In this document: one piece after another, positions 11,373-22,491 of the stretch | How positions within the stretch are numbered: position 1 is the first letter of the stretch | How the letters are laid out: every line of letters begins with the position of its first letter | DNA from: Cristatella mucedo | Lineage: Eukaryota; Bryozoa; Phylactolaemata; Cristatellidae | Length of the DNA: 52,500 bases | Assembly: GCA_009760855.2 (NCBI GenBank) | Contig: WPIO01000002.1 | Location: 5,210,001 to 5,262,500 of the forward strand | Direction of reading: 5' to 3' | Position numbers and translations under genes: made by a program | The notes under the pieces: generated by a model | The model's input: the letters and a program-made list of their open reading frames with translations, nothing else | The model's database searches: none | What the model was told of the DNA's origin: nothing

Positions 11373-12449
11373 CACGAGATAAAAGTGCGCCAAATTGTAG
11401 CCTGACAGACTTTCTCGCTTTAGTTAAAAGAGATACAGCTGTAGTTACATAGGTATTTATTAAATAGAATAAAATACATGCAATTTTAATAAAATTAAAT
11501 TGAATTATTTTAGACTCTTAATATTGGTACATACATGTATTCATACTTACAATCTACATTAGATACAAGTCCATCCCCTTCGAAGGCGGAAGAAGTGTGT
11601 TTACTATCTGGAGCAAGCTCATCTCAAGAATAGAGCAACAAGATAATCACCTGCGCATCTTGTTTAAAATGAGTACAAACATGAATAGTAACATCTTGCT
11701 TAAAATGAATACAAACTAGGTCCTTAAAGAAATTTAAATCTCACGCGTGAGCATAATTGAAATAACCACGGTTCAAAACAGGACTCACGCCTTAATAAGA
11801 ACTAACATGGCATATTTATAGAGAATTCGAACATGAATGCGAGGAGTTCGCGGTAAACGTTTTCCGGCAAGCCTGTGCACAGTGTGCAATAAACTATAAT
11901 GCTCATGCATGGACTGGTGCCCATTTCGTGTGCTGTGTTTGTGGCAAAGGTCTTAGCTCGGAAAATGCATCAGCACGTATATAGATAGATATGTGTACGT
12001 GTTTTTTTCTATTAGTCATTAATTTAGGGGCTTGACAGCACCTACTGATAGCGGATAGCGTCATTTTCGCGGGGCCTGTAACTTAACCTTCACACTGAGT
12101 CCTTTAATCCTAGTTTTTCTGTGCCAGTCGGCTTGGGATCAAAGGCAGCTACTTCCACTGCTAACAGGTGATGGTGGAATGTGCAAGCAGAAAGTACTTA
12201 CAACTTGAGCTTATATGTACCAAAATGCTCTACATACTTATAGGTTGTCCAGTTTGCACTTTAAAAATTATAAATAAGGAGCATTTGGAGATGGTCTGTT
12301 GAACTAGTCGAAATTTCAGATGCTCTGCTATCTACCTACATGCAGCCACGTGAATCTATCGTATTAAGACTGTATAATCAGTTTTACAATCAATTGTAGT
12401 GTAATAGAAATACACCAAAATTGACCCTTCCTGACAGTACTACCATTAA
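11373..12449. other. AT-rich non-genic stretch
   Basis: Stop-rich in all frames, with no transposon motif recognised. It is consistent with intergenic or intronic DNA. Confidence 0.5.
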
Positions 12450-12715
12450 TGCGAAATTATTGATCATCCAATGGGCCAGAAACTTGAGGGTCCCTGTGAT
12501 TGGTTCTTCATCTGCTTATGTGTGCTGACACTGTGCATACTGCCACTAATTATACTTGCATGCTGACCCTATGCATGTCACCCCTAACCATGTTATTCTT
12601 ATTGTTTATCGAGCATGCTACCACTAACCAATTGATCATATTTCATTTACGGCAATTGTAAAGTGCCAAGATAGAGATTGAGTTCGCTGACGGCGCTTTA
12701 TCAAATAAATTATTA
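12450..12715 (+). mobile_element. LINE 3' UTR and tail
   Basis: GTCCCTGTGATTGGTTCTTC, then two imperfect copies of a block of about 35 bp built on GTGCTGACACTGTGCAT..TGCCACTAA. ATGTTATT..GAGCATGCTACCACTAACC and the terminal hairpin TGTAAAGTGCC..GAGATTGAGTTC..GGCGCTTTATCAAATAA with ATT repeats follow. It corresponds to the 3' UTR of the plus-strand LINE at 14985-15431. No ORF part is present. Confidence 0.85.
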
Positions 12716-12799
12716 TTACTAAAATTAAATAGTGCATTATTCTACTATCTTGTCCTATCTTAATCATTATTCTATAATCTTACGATATTTTGTTATCAA

Positions 12800-13330
12800 T
12801 GTTAAAAGCGGAATTTCGTGACTTCAGACTGTAATCTGGGCATTCTATTTGAAAAAGACTTGTCACCCGTGACCAAAATTCTTCAGCAGTCAAGTTGGCC
12901 TACTTTCAGCGAAGGAACATTGCTAAAATCAGGGCCTGCTTGATTGCACACTAGGTAAGGTGGTTGCTTTTCACGACCTCGGTCCCGAGGTCGTGGGTTA
13001 CAATCCTGCGGTGGGCAATCCTTTATTGCTGCTGCAAGCCTTGGTGGTAGCCGTTAAGGCTCTTCTGCCGCTATACAAAAGAGGCAGTGAGATATAGCTA
13101 GTTAAAAAATGCGAACAAAACTAGCCAACGCGTCTGCGACATGTGCTGCATCTAGGATACTGAATTCCCTTTATTCAGGGCTCCTTGCCATTGGTCGTCT
13201 GCAAATGGTGTAAGGCTCAGCAACTCCAGTCTGTCGTCAGCGGCATAGCTGCCTTATCGCGATACATTTCTGTGAGCTCTGATATAGTACCCTATCAAGC
13301 ACTCAATCGGCATCAAGATTCTCGTCTGGC
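12800..13330 (+). mobile_element. LINE RT fragment split by a SINE
   Basis: The left part (12800-12945) encodes NLGILFEKDLS and an AKI/RACL-like segment. After the SINE A insertion, 13109-13260 encodes the degraded LVHAFVTSRL..NSLLAGL..RLQ region (seen as RILNSLYSGLLAIGRLQ). The two parts together are one ancient copy interrupted by a later SINE. Confidence 0.7.
12946..13108 (+). mobile_element. SINE A copy nested in a LINE
   Basis: GCACACTAGGTAAGGTGG head, perfect 11-bp hairpin, and box B degraded to GGTTACAATCC. The body is conserved and ends GAGGCAGTGAGATATAGCTAG with a short A-rich tail. LINE sequence resumes directly after it, so the SINE inserted after that LINE copy was already in place. 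Confidence 0.85.
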
Positions 13331-14944
13331 TTACAGGTCGCTTAGTAACTGACTTGCATCCGTTTACCCGTCAGACCTCTGTGGTCATCCAGTGTGATCT
13401 CGTACCACCAGCTGCTAAGCATACGGTCATCTCGTCGTTGTGATCTCGCTATGATTTGTAATATTTTGGCGATCTTGGTTTCAGCTCGAACGCAACGAAA
13501 GAGTCCGGAGCTAACTCTCTTCTACAAGGTCGCTAACAGCAGTGACCTTGCGTTATTTCTGTCGCAGCTATACAATCGTGTGTTTCAGTCAGCTTTCCCT
13601 TAGCCCCAGTAAACTTGTTTCTTTTTTGTTTCTGCGTGGTTTGTGTGCTTACAAGAGCACGATTTAGTGACTGATGCTGCTAGCCGGAGGTCCTAATAAT
13701 CGGCTATTCCTTCATGCTTGCTTTAGCATACTTGGCCTAAGCGTGAACAATTGTTTGCAATTGCTTGCTTGTCTAAGTATTATACCGCATATGTCAATAA
13801 CCCCTGTTTCGATTCTTGTGCAGCGAGCTGTAAAGCACTTGCATACAGATTATTATTTAGTTCTCTTCAACGGATGCCCTTCAAATGACCTTTTAAATTT
13901 TCTTTGATTATTATTGCCAGCCAAAATGTTGTCGAATGCCAGAGGTTTATCCAAGCAAAAGCCGTGGAAAGACAAGAAAATGAAATATGTCTCCATGTAA
14001 CTAGACCTTGTAAATAAAAAATGGAATGAGTTTACGTTCAGAGTTTATGAACCAGCTAATGCCTAAAGTTTTGAAACACTTAGTGACTTAATAATTTATA
14101 CTTTCGTTTGAATCGTGACAAAAATATGACGGTTGTAAGTTTTGTTTAAGTTACCAGTCGATGTCAAATTTGTCGTAATGAGGTTTATCATCACAATTTT
14201 TGGTTTAATAAAAAGAAAATGTAGACAGACGTGTAGATACTTTTAAAACAAAAATTTTATCAACCTGCAGGATTTTATCTTTGGTCTGCATTTGTACTTC
14301 ATATAATCAAGGATAATTTAATATCAATTAAGAGTTTTATTATAGGAATACAATAATTGAAATGTGTCCCAGATGCTACTGATACGACCATGGCCGAACA
14401 ATTTTCGAGATTATTTTACCTGCATGGGTTTTTCACAGAGTCAGAATATCTATATTCAACTTCACTGGGTTTTTACATCATTAACCACGAGGCCATTCAA
14501 TTTATAGACTTCTGAATCTGACGATTAATTAAATTTTTTTTCAGAAGTCCTACTCGTTCAACATGTCTTAATATAGGCTTTTGAATAGTACCTTTGGAGG
14601 GGTTAATACAATTTTCATATTATAAAACATGTCTTCATGCAATCACTCTTTCTCTCGAATTTCTTTCCAAAAATAAAATACCCATTAGGGAATTTGTGTG
14701 ATTAAAAATAGTCTGTGCTTGGAAAAGTAAGTATACAAAGAAGGGAAATGGCTATTGCCATTGATGAACAACAGCTTAGGTACCGTTTCTAGAGCTAGAA
14801 AATTATCCTCAAGACACCGCAGCTTCGCCAGAGGCCAGAAAAGAGCGAGGCTTTGACGTGCCCAAAAGCAGCTTGAAAAGTGAGAAAGATTGAGGGGGCT
14901 TGTTGGCCGCGAAGTTGGCGATATGGGCCATGAAGTGAACCGAT
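13331..14944. other. AT-rich non-genic stretch
   Basis: Short, stop-rich frames only; ORFs at 13394-13603 and 13674-13907 are cysteine/leucine-rich without known motifs. No structural RNA or transposon was recognised. Confidence 0.5.
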
Positions 14945-14984
14945 GTGAAGATTGTCGAGAGAGCCTATATATCGCGGGCTACCC

Positions 14985-15431
14985 CAGACATTTCCGCTCG
15001 GTACACTTTTTTTCGCAATTTATGCTCTCGTGCTTGCCGATGCGATCGTCAAGCAAAATCTAGGATTGCATTTTTATGCAGAGAACGCTCAGCCATATTC
15101 GTCCTTAGATGTGTACCACTCGCCTTTCGGAATCTAACTGTTTACCCACACCTCTTACAAATCTTAAATCCTTTGGAGACCGTGCCTTTAGTTCGTATGC
15201 TCCTAAAGCCCGGAATTCACTTTAACTTGCATAACGACATGTGAATTGTCCACATTTAAAAGGAAACTAAAAAGCATTTATTTTCATAGCATTTAATGGG
15301 TCCCCGTGATTCGTCCTTTGCGTGTATATGCATGCTGACATTGTGCGTGCTGCCACTAACCATACTTGTATTCTAACCCTGTGCATGTCACTCCGAACCA
15401 TGCTCTTGTTATTTATTGAGCATGCTACCAC
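14985..15431 (+). mobile_element. LINE, internally deleted
   Basis: The RT palm piece LFFAIYALVLADAIVKQNLG..FYAENAQ (14995-15100) has YADD replaced by YAEN. The copy then jumps directly to the C-terminal block (NLKSFGDRAFSSYAPKA in the third frame, about 15155-15215) and the 3' UTR (15295-15430). The stretch normally between palm and C-terminus is missing, so an internal deletion removed several hundred bases. Inactive. Confidence 0.8.
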
Positions 15432-15962
15432 TAATAATAATAACAATAACAATAATAATATTGCACTTGATAAAGCGCCCTCAGAGAACTTAATCTCTTC
15501 CTAGGCGCTTTACATTTGCTGCAAAGTGATATACAATTGAATTGTAAGTAAAATCATGGTTGAAAAACAAACAAAATGAATAATATGGTTAGGGGTGACA
15601 TGCACAGGGTCAGCATGCAAATGTGGTTAGTGGCAGCATGCACAGTGTCAGCACGCATAAGCACATGAAGGGCAAATCACAGGGACCCACTAAATGCTGT
15701 CCTAAATAGGTGTGTTTTTAAGTTTCTTTTAAATGTGGTCAGGTCATGGGATGTTCTGACGCAGGTCGGGAGGGAGTTCCAGGCTTTGGGAGCATACGAG
15801 CTGAATGCACGGTCTCCAAAGGATTTAAGGTTTGTACGAGCTATTTCCAGACTGTTGGATTCCGAAAAGCAGGTGGTACGATGCTTGGCCTGATGGGGTA
15901 GTATATCTGAAAGATAGGCTGGAGCCATAGAATGAAGAGACCTAAAAGTGAGCGACAAAACC
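15432..15962 (-). mobile_element. LINE 3' half, convergent with its neighbour
   Basis: The minus strand runs from 15962 to the triplet tail at 15432. The 93-codon open frame (15677-15958) encodes SLHSMAPAYLSDILPHQAKH..KSFGDRAFSSYAPKAWNSLP..FKRNLKTHLFRTAFSG without a stop. This is the best preserved C-terminal block in the window. The 3' UTR keeps both copies of the TGCTGACACTGTGCATGCTG unit and the complete terminal hairpin. Its tail abuts the tail of the plus-strand LINE to the left. Confidence 0.9.
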
Positions 15963-16064
15963 TAACCATTAGATCGTGCTTCTGTTGCAGCAAATATAAA
16001 GCACCTAGGAAGAGATTGAGTTCTCTGAGGGCTCAATATCAAAATTATTATAATTATTATACAT
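15963..16064 (+). mobile_element. LINE 3' tail
   Basis: CTTCTGTTGCAGCAAATATAA, GCACCTAGGAAGAGATTGAG, TTCTCTGAGGGC and ATTATTATAATTATTAT: the plus-strand terminal hairpin and tail. It directly abuts the 5'-truncated end of the preceding minus-strand copy. Confidence 0.8.
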
Positions 16065-17040
16065 TTCTGCTTTTCAGCACATCAAAACCCTCTTAACTCC
16101 TGGGAGAATTTATCGCTCAAATTCGATCATGAATAGCAGAAACATTTCTTAGATCGGATGAAGATAAGGCCAACTTCATAGTCATTCAGAAATTGAAAAG
16201 CCAAATCCTTTAAATGGGCTTGGTCAGCATATTTCCGCTAGCGTCTGAATGCAAGCTGGGTGTCCTGTTTAGAAGAAGTGATCTTTCACTATGCGACCAC
16301 ACCAGCTCTACAATCAAGTCTTTTTTGTCCATTTTCAGCTACGAGCCATTTATCAAATTTGAGGCGGTTTAATAAAAGGATCCCACGGCCAAGCTTGCCA
16401 ATGTAGTTGTAACATTCCGCATATAATCCTGTGACTCACTGGTCGCTGTTATTCCAGCCTGTGCAACAGGACGCTTCGAGTTTGTGTAAAATTGTACACT
16501 TAGGCTTGTTTGTCTTGTACGTCACAGCTGCCACATTAAACCACTTCTCACAGACTTTAAACAGCTTCTAATCAATAAACGCATCGAATTCAAGGCTCTG
16601 TCATTCGCTTTTAGATCACTTCATTCTTTTGTCTGGCCGACCCATGGGAAGTTCTTCTTAACAAGGCTTCGCATTGTACCACCCGATGTTCTGACTGAAA
16701 TTTCTTTGCGACGCATTTAACTAGCCTCAAGTTCTTTGGAGAACCGTGCTTTCAATTCACGTGGTCCCTAAAGCTTAGAACCCACTCCCGACTGACGTCA
16801 TGATATCCCTTGACTTAATGAAATTTAAAAAGGAGCTCAAACCCTACCCACTTCCCACAACATTTGGTGCATCCGTGTGAATTGTCCTTTCGCTCCCTTA
16901 TGTTCGGTAACACTGTGCATGTTTTCACTGACTAATTGAAAAGCTGTTTTCCGTGCATCTGCAAAGCGTCTAGAAAAATATTTAGTACTCTTAGGGTGCT
17001 AGAAAAGTATGTGTTGTCATTATTATTTTTATTATTACAA
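16065..17040 (+). mobile_element. LINE, heavily degraded
   Basis: Recognisable pieces in order: the LSDD..KANF..VIQKLKS region (16150-16205), ECKLGVLFRRSDLSL (16240-16290), a LVNVVVTFRI..HSL stretch, and the terminal block seen as LASSSLENRAFNSRGP (16725-16770). A 3' UTR and tail ending CATTATTATTTTTATTATTA follow. Multiple frameshifts. A SINE A copy follows its tail immediately. Confidence 0.75.
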
Positions 17041-17212
17041 GGCACACTAGGTAAGGCGGTTGCTTTCACGACCTCGGTCCCGAGGTCGCGGGTTCGATTC
17101 CTGCGGTGGGCGATCCTTTATCACCACATCAAGCGGTGGTGATAGCCGTAAAGGCTCTTCTGTCGCTATACAAAAAAGAGGCTGTTTAATCAGCTCGGAT
17201 TTGTTTATTTAT
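17041..17212 (+). mobile_element. SINE A copy
   Basis: GGCACACTAGGTAAGGCGG head, ACGACCTCGG-TC-CCGAGGTCG hairpin, box B GGTTCGATTCC, GGTGGGCGATCCTTTATC, and a tail of TTTATTTATTT. It is inserted at or right after the LINE tail. Confidence 0.88.
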
Positions 17213-17504
17213 TTTAAGCACTTATCATATGCTGAAAGAAATCGGTCGTGAATAACTGGCTATTCTCACTGTTTTTCCTTTTACACAGACCAGCAGTTGG
17301 TAAGAAAAAAGGGGTTTTCCGGTTCAGAGAGGGCTCTTGACCAGGGAAGTTTCCTCTGATTACTTAGCCTAGCAGCAGCTTAAAGCTATTATGTTTAGCG
17401 TATAGTGTTGCATTGCAAATTGTGTTTTTCCCTGGCCAATTTGCACCCAATGTGGACTCAATGTGCACGGAAGCGTACGTGGTAGGGTTCACAAAGCCTG
17501 CCGT

Positions 17505-17672
17505 TAGGAGCCGCGACGGTCAGGCCAGGTGCTCGCTCTTCACTACCGAGGTTGAGGATTCAAATCCTGCATTTGGTGATCCTTTATGGCTAACTGCAAG
17601 CGGTGGTTATAGCCGCTGACGCTCTTCGGCCGCTATACAAATGTGGCTTTTAAATCAGGTATTGGTTCGAGC
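17505..17672 (+). mobile_element. SINE A-like copy, diverged
   Basis: CCAGGTGCTCGCTCTTCAC, box B-like GGATTCAAATCC, GGTGATCCTTTAT, CTGCAAGCGGTGGTTATAGC, CGCTATACAAA and a TTTAAATCAG end. The head hairpin is eroded. It is older than the close SINE A copies. Confidence 0.75.
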
Positions 17673-18314
17673 ATTTCCTTAAATTTTGCTGGTCATCTAG
17701 CACTCTTAAATCCATGGACTACTTGGATCTGTTGTTGCTTATACATTCCTGAAGCGGCGACGGCTGCCTTTCGTGTGCTAGCAACGGCTCGCGGACTGCC
17801 CACTTCAACCAATCTGTGCAAGCAATAAGTGCTACGGCAAATGCCCGGGAAACATCCACCAATTACAATCCGAAGACAAAGCTACACATGCTAAGACTGC
17901 CTGGGTCGCGCATTTTTCTCTTCCCAGATTATGAGACCAAGTGTCAAAGGTCCTGACGCTGTCAAATGCAGATTAAAAAAGATGCTGTTTCTAATACTCT
18001 GCTAAAAAAAAACCAAAATGGTGGCGGGCTCGTGTTACCAGATACTGTCAAGGAAGTCAGTGTATATTTGCTTCAAGACTGCCGTCTTTTCCGAGTCATT
18101 GTGGGTGGCCACGTGGTCGCGTGGATGCAGAGCAGCGACAAGCAGCTTCTAGTCTCGCATAATAAAACAAATCAAGCAAAGTAGCAGATTCAACATGCTA
18201 ACGTCCACTAGAAATTCAAGCCGTTATTGTCAATGCACTCATTTAGCGACATGATGGAAGTGTGTAAAAGCGCTCTTACAGCCAAAGATGTCTGTCTCAA
18301 TGCACCTATAGGTC

Positions 18315-18468
18315 CTAGCCTAAGAGCGAGGTGCTTGTTTGTCACGACCAAGATCGTGGATTGTTGTCCTAGCAGCATGCACTTTCTTATTGCTCACTGA
18401 GAGATGGCTCGATAGGCACTAACGCTCTTCTGCCGCTATGTAAATGACGGTGCTGGATAAGCTTATCT
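18315..18468 (+). mobile_element. SINE A-like copy, diverged
   Basis: CGAGGTGCTTGTTTGTCACG, TCTTCTGCCGCTATGTAAATG and the GCTGGATAAGC end match the SINE A order. Box B is degraded (GGATTGTTGTCC). Confidence 0.6.
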
Positions 18469-18639
18469 TAATTGCAATTGGCATATCGTAACTATGGCTG
18501 CATAAGCATATACAACATATAAAACACACACGCCCAAATGTTTGTATAATACTGCTTTCCTCATGCTGAAGTTACCAAGGCCATTAACTTGGTGAGCTGA
18601 TTGACTGAAAGCTCTACTTTTCTCCTTGATTATCCTCGA

Positions 18640-19275
18640 AGTTCTACTCGGGATGCCTCAGTCCAGCAACGGATCAAGAAAAGATTTAGCTAGCAGCACG
18701 TGATCTTCTTGAGGTAAGTTTTTAAAGCCATTCCACAACAATTCGAAATGTTGCCTGCGTAATATCCGAAATCTCTGTCCCTCCAGTGTGCTCTCCAGTC
18801 ATCTGGCTGGTCTTGGCCCAAAACTGAAATCATTTAGTGATCTAGCCTTTAACTCGTATGCACAAAAAGTCTGGAGCTCACATCTGGCTGCAGTCAATAA
18901 CTGCATCGAGTTTGCTTCCTGTAAGGGTCTTGGTGAAATATGCATCTGGTTCAATCAACGTTCCACGCACCCCAGGGAAAGTCTTTTTTGTTCCTCTGTG
19001 CTTTATAAACAGAGCTATGCATAATTCAGTGCACATACCAACCAGGGGTCTTACTAAATGGTGGCCCAATGTGTCTACTGGTGGGATTTTGCATGCTGGC
19101 TTAAGTACAGTACTTGTCCGCTCTTGGACACTTGACACCGTGTGCATGTCATCAAGCATGGTTTTTGATTCTCTCGAAAGGAAATGTAAAGCACCCAGAT
19201 AGAAATGGAATTTTCTTTGGGAGCTATGCAATTTACCAATGGCGGTGATGACGATTATTATTATTACTCGATCCG
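18640..19275 (+). mobile_element. LINE 3' part, degraded
   Basis: The terminal block survives as GPKLKSFSDLAFNSYAQKVW (18808-18870), followed by a diverged 3' UTR (GACACCGTGTGCATGTCATC). The terminal hairpin AAATGTAAAGCACCCAGATA..GGAATTTTC..GGGAGCTATGCAA ends in ATTATTATTATTA at about 19256-19268. Confidence 0.75.
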
Positions 19276-19512
19276 CAATGAGCAAATTTAACCCGCTATT
19301 GCAAAGTCTAGTCCCCCAGGGGGTATGCGGTCTGAGTGCCGCTGAATTCGGCTGAGTCTCACGGAGAGCACTTACTACAAGCGCTGCAAATCGTAAACGA
19401 ATTGACTCACGGACCGTCGTGCAGAAGTTTTAGGGCATTAATGACCCAAGACAGAACTCTGAAGAGAAATAGCTTAAACCTCGCTATAATCTATCACGAG
19501 CAGCTCACAGTC
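19276..19512. other. No gene seen
   Basis: Unique-looking sequence between a LINE tail and repeat C. Contains a short CCCCCAGGGGG palindrome at about 19311-19322. Confidence 0.4.
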
Positions 19513-19600
19513 TGCGGACTCGCTTCGCTGAGTCATAGTAGCTCCGTCAGGGAAGACAATGCTGTGCCATCTTGCCTCTTGACGAAAGTGTGCCACTGTT
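19513..19600 (+). repeat. Dispersed repeat C, copy 2
   Basis: GCGGACTCGCTTCGCTGAGT, CATAGTA, GAAGACAATGCTGTGCCATC and TTGCCTCTTG..AGTGTGCCAC match copy 1 at 11288-11372 in order, with about 10 extra bases in the middle. It sits just upstream of a SINE A copy. Confidence 0.7.
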
Positions 19601-19624
19601 TTAGACGATTGGTGAGCCGTGACA

Positions 19625-19800
19625 GCACACTAGGTAAGGCGGTTGCTTTTTCCAACCTCGGTCGTGAGACCGTAGGTTCGGGTCCTCCGGTGGGTGATTC
19701 TTTAGCGCAGCTGCAAGCGGTGGTGATAGCCATAAAGGCTCTCCTGTCGCTATTCAAAAGAGGCTGTTAAATCAGCTAGTATTTATTTATTTTATTTAAC
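19625..19800 (+). mobile_element. SINE A copy
   Basis: GCACACTAGGTAAGGCGG head. The hairpin is changed on both sides (CAACCTCGGTCGTGAGACCGTAG) and box B is altered to GGTTCGGGTCC. The body is intact and the tail is GTATTTATTTATTTTATTT. Confidence 0.85.
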
Positions 19801-20504
19801 ACAAGTGCTCCATCTTTCGGCGTGCCAGAATTTCACGCTATAATTAGTAGAGATTGCAATATGATCTAGTAGACACTTTTGATTTCTGAAACAGAGGTAG
19901 TCGAGGCTAGCGGTATTTATCTTTCCGCTATCTGTTTAAAGGTGATATATCGTGGATATTAAAGGCATAAATAAAATTAATGATTAAATACTAGACGTAA
20001 ATAAAAATGCTATTATAGGTCACATTCTGATACGTGGCACAGCCTAGCCGTAGCTGTAGAGATTGCTGATGCCACCATGGACTTTGGGATCCTATAAACT
20101 CTTAGCATCTAGTGAATATTGAAGAGCCCCTATCATCGTCGCCATTTTGCAAATCTTGCTAGTGTTGCAAAGTTCTCATTTATTGCCTAGAAAGTTAGTT
20201 TGCAGCCCCGCTTGGTATGAGCACAGCCTGTGTATAGACGTCTGCACTATCTGTCCGCTCGAACAACTCTCCACGTGTTGCTACAGGGTATGTAGTAATG
20301 AACCCAAAAGAAAATGCTTGCCGACAATTGCACCAGCTTCACACCTGTACCTGTTCCCGTGGCTTCCTTTTATCAGCCTGCAGGTGTCCCTGCGGTCTAG
20401 TACCTTTCCACTGGGCCGATTTGGAAGCCACACCAAATGTTCCCGAAGAACTGATGCTAGTCAGTGCTTTTGGGAATTTTAGGCAATACATCTTCGTCTG
20501 TAAC
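19801..20504. other. No recognised gene
   Basis: AT-rich to 20130, then mixed. The plus ORFs at 20147-20482 and 20298-20555 are cysteine-rich but show no spacing that fits a known domain. Confidence 0.4.
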
Positions 20505-20625
20505 TCCACAAAGCAGCAAGAACTAAGGAAGTTGGTGCTATTCAGGAGGGTTTGATATAGCTCACTAAGAACCTCAGGCGGCTTCCGGTGCGCATATGGT
20601 AGCTACAGCAACTGAAGTGCACACA
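20505..20625 (-). mobile_element. Second-family LINE 3' fragment
   Basis: Shares TCTGTAACTCCACA, CAGGAG..TTT..TATAGC, CACT and GCGGC..TCGGTGCGCAT-type blocks with 3716-3830, in the same order and orientation. That makes it a second copy of the rarer LINE lineage. Confidence 0.55.
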
Positions 20626-21466
20626 ACCACTGATTCTAAACCGATCCCATGCTGGTCCCAGATGCATAGCCCGACCAATGTCCAAAGGCTCGTTTTTGGA
20701 CATATTTGAGTAAACGCAAATACAAAAGGAGTTAAAAAAATAAAAAACCCCACGCCCATATTGTAGAAGGTCTTACCAATACTATTAAAGTATTATTAAT
20801 TAGATCTTATTGTTAAGAACACATTATAGAGTTCAGTTGGAGATCATTTGGCCTGCAGTGTCCGCCGGTCAAGGAATATGGCACAGTAGATAAAAGATTA
20901 GCATGCTTTTATGGGTTCTTCTTTGATGTCACCCTGACTCATGCAAAGTAGAGGCTCACATTTTTCCTAATAGGAAGACAAAAAATTTCACAAATCGATT
21001 AGGGTAATACGATACGTAATAATATGTAATAATACGGTACATTTTTATTACTATTCTTTGTCTTATCTCAGCTGAAACACAGTTTGTGGTAAGTAAAGAA
21101 TGAATACATCCGATAGATTTATCCGTAGGGCTAACGCTTATAGAATATAGTGACATGCCTGTACAATTTTAAATTTGAATGCTGCCCACCGTTTTACTTT
21201 TACATGTGCCGAGCCAATAACGATAATGAGAAAATAGACATAGCGAATACTAGTTGATGTCGCATCGCACATAATATATATTAATCCTTAAAGAATTCTT
21301 AATGTTCTTCAGAGGTAGAGATATGTAAGAAAGCGTCTGGATTTTATTGTACAGCACGAGACAAGCAAGGTAATACAGCCAGACAACTGACATGCTAACA
21401 ACGTCTGACAAATGTCTGCCGTATTGCGGACATTCAGGTAAGTCAGCTGAAGTTGAGTTATACACG
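20626..21466. other. AT-rich non-genic stretch
   Basis: No coding or repeat motif recognised. Confidence 0.45.
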
Positions 21467-21612
21467 CCGAGCTGGTTTGGTCTAGCGGTTAAGGTGCTCG
21501 CCTCGACCAAGGCCTGGCTGAGGTCGTGGGCTCGAGCGCGGAGGCACATATAAAGCGTCTGAATAGAGATTAAGTTCTCTTTGGGTGCTATACAAATGAA
21601 TTACATATTATA
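21467..21612 (+). mobile_element. SINE B, full-length copy
   Basis: GAGCTGGTT, then TGGTCTAGCGG (a textbook box A), GGTGCTCGCC, and the box B-like GGGCTCGAGC. The tail is AAGCGTCTGAATAGAGATTA, AGTTCTCTTTGGGTGCTATA and CAAATGAATTACATATTA. The tail copies the LINE terminal hairpin (AAGCGCC..AGAGATTGAGTTCTCT..GGGCGCTAT). Confidence 0.88.
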
Positions 21613-22491
21613 TATACACAGCAGCCTACGTCAGCCATCAGCACTTATGTATATGCTACTGGTAGGCTCAATCTGCATGGTCATGTGATTGGAAGATGCC
21701 GCCCTGGGGCTAGTTAATGAGGTAAGGTAGTCTCAGGTTTCCGAGTCAGCAAGAAATCTTATTGAGGCATTTTGCAATCAGGAAATAATAGGTAAGTATG
21801 CGCAAACATGATTGAGACTGGGCAATAAATAAATTACCTTCATAGTTATCATATTTGAAAGCAATTGTTCAAGCTCTTGATAAATCATTTGCAATCAAGT
21901 CTCTTGGTTAGGCTTTCCAGTCTGGGAACTACGTCAAACTTGAGCATAATCAATCCGCAGAAGCCCCAGAGAAGTTTTTCGCACCAATCTTTAACTATGA
22001 TCTAATAGGCAAGGCGATTTAAAGTGAGCCAACTTCTTTTGCAGAAGTATTCTAGGGGCTGACACTACACGTGCGTAATCGCCCTTGCAATTGGCCATAT
22101 AGAGATCAGATCTCACAAGAATCGATCGATCTTGATCCATTTCATGATTATGATCCGCAGCCCTGCTGCTGGCGTTGTATGTTTATGATCTCAGTCACAA
22201 ATACCGGTTAAACCAAGATTATATTAGTCAAAGTTAAGTACATCCCGCCATACAAAGACCTTACTAGCAGGCGCAGACGTGTCGCTCAAATGACGTACTC
22301 GCATGCACGTTCGAGCTGCAGCTATTGCTGCTCGAGTTGGCTACTAATCGTTAAACAGCCTTTGGACCCAATCCCAGGCAGGGATGAAGGAGGTAATCAC
22401 AGCAGTTGGTAGGCACTCGTGGTGCGGCAGTGGGGGCTGTGTGTGGGGCGCTACGTAGAAATGTCGCTGCTGAGGGCGATGAGAAAGCAGT
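21613..22491. other. No recognised gene
   Basis: AT-rich to about 22250, then the beginning of a local GC-rich island (22260-22760) that holds the candidate exon listed next. Confidence 0.4.
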
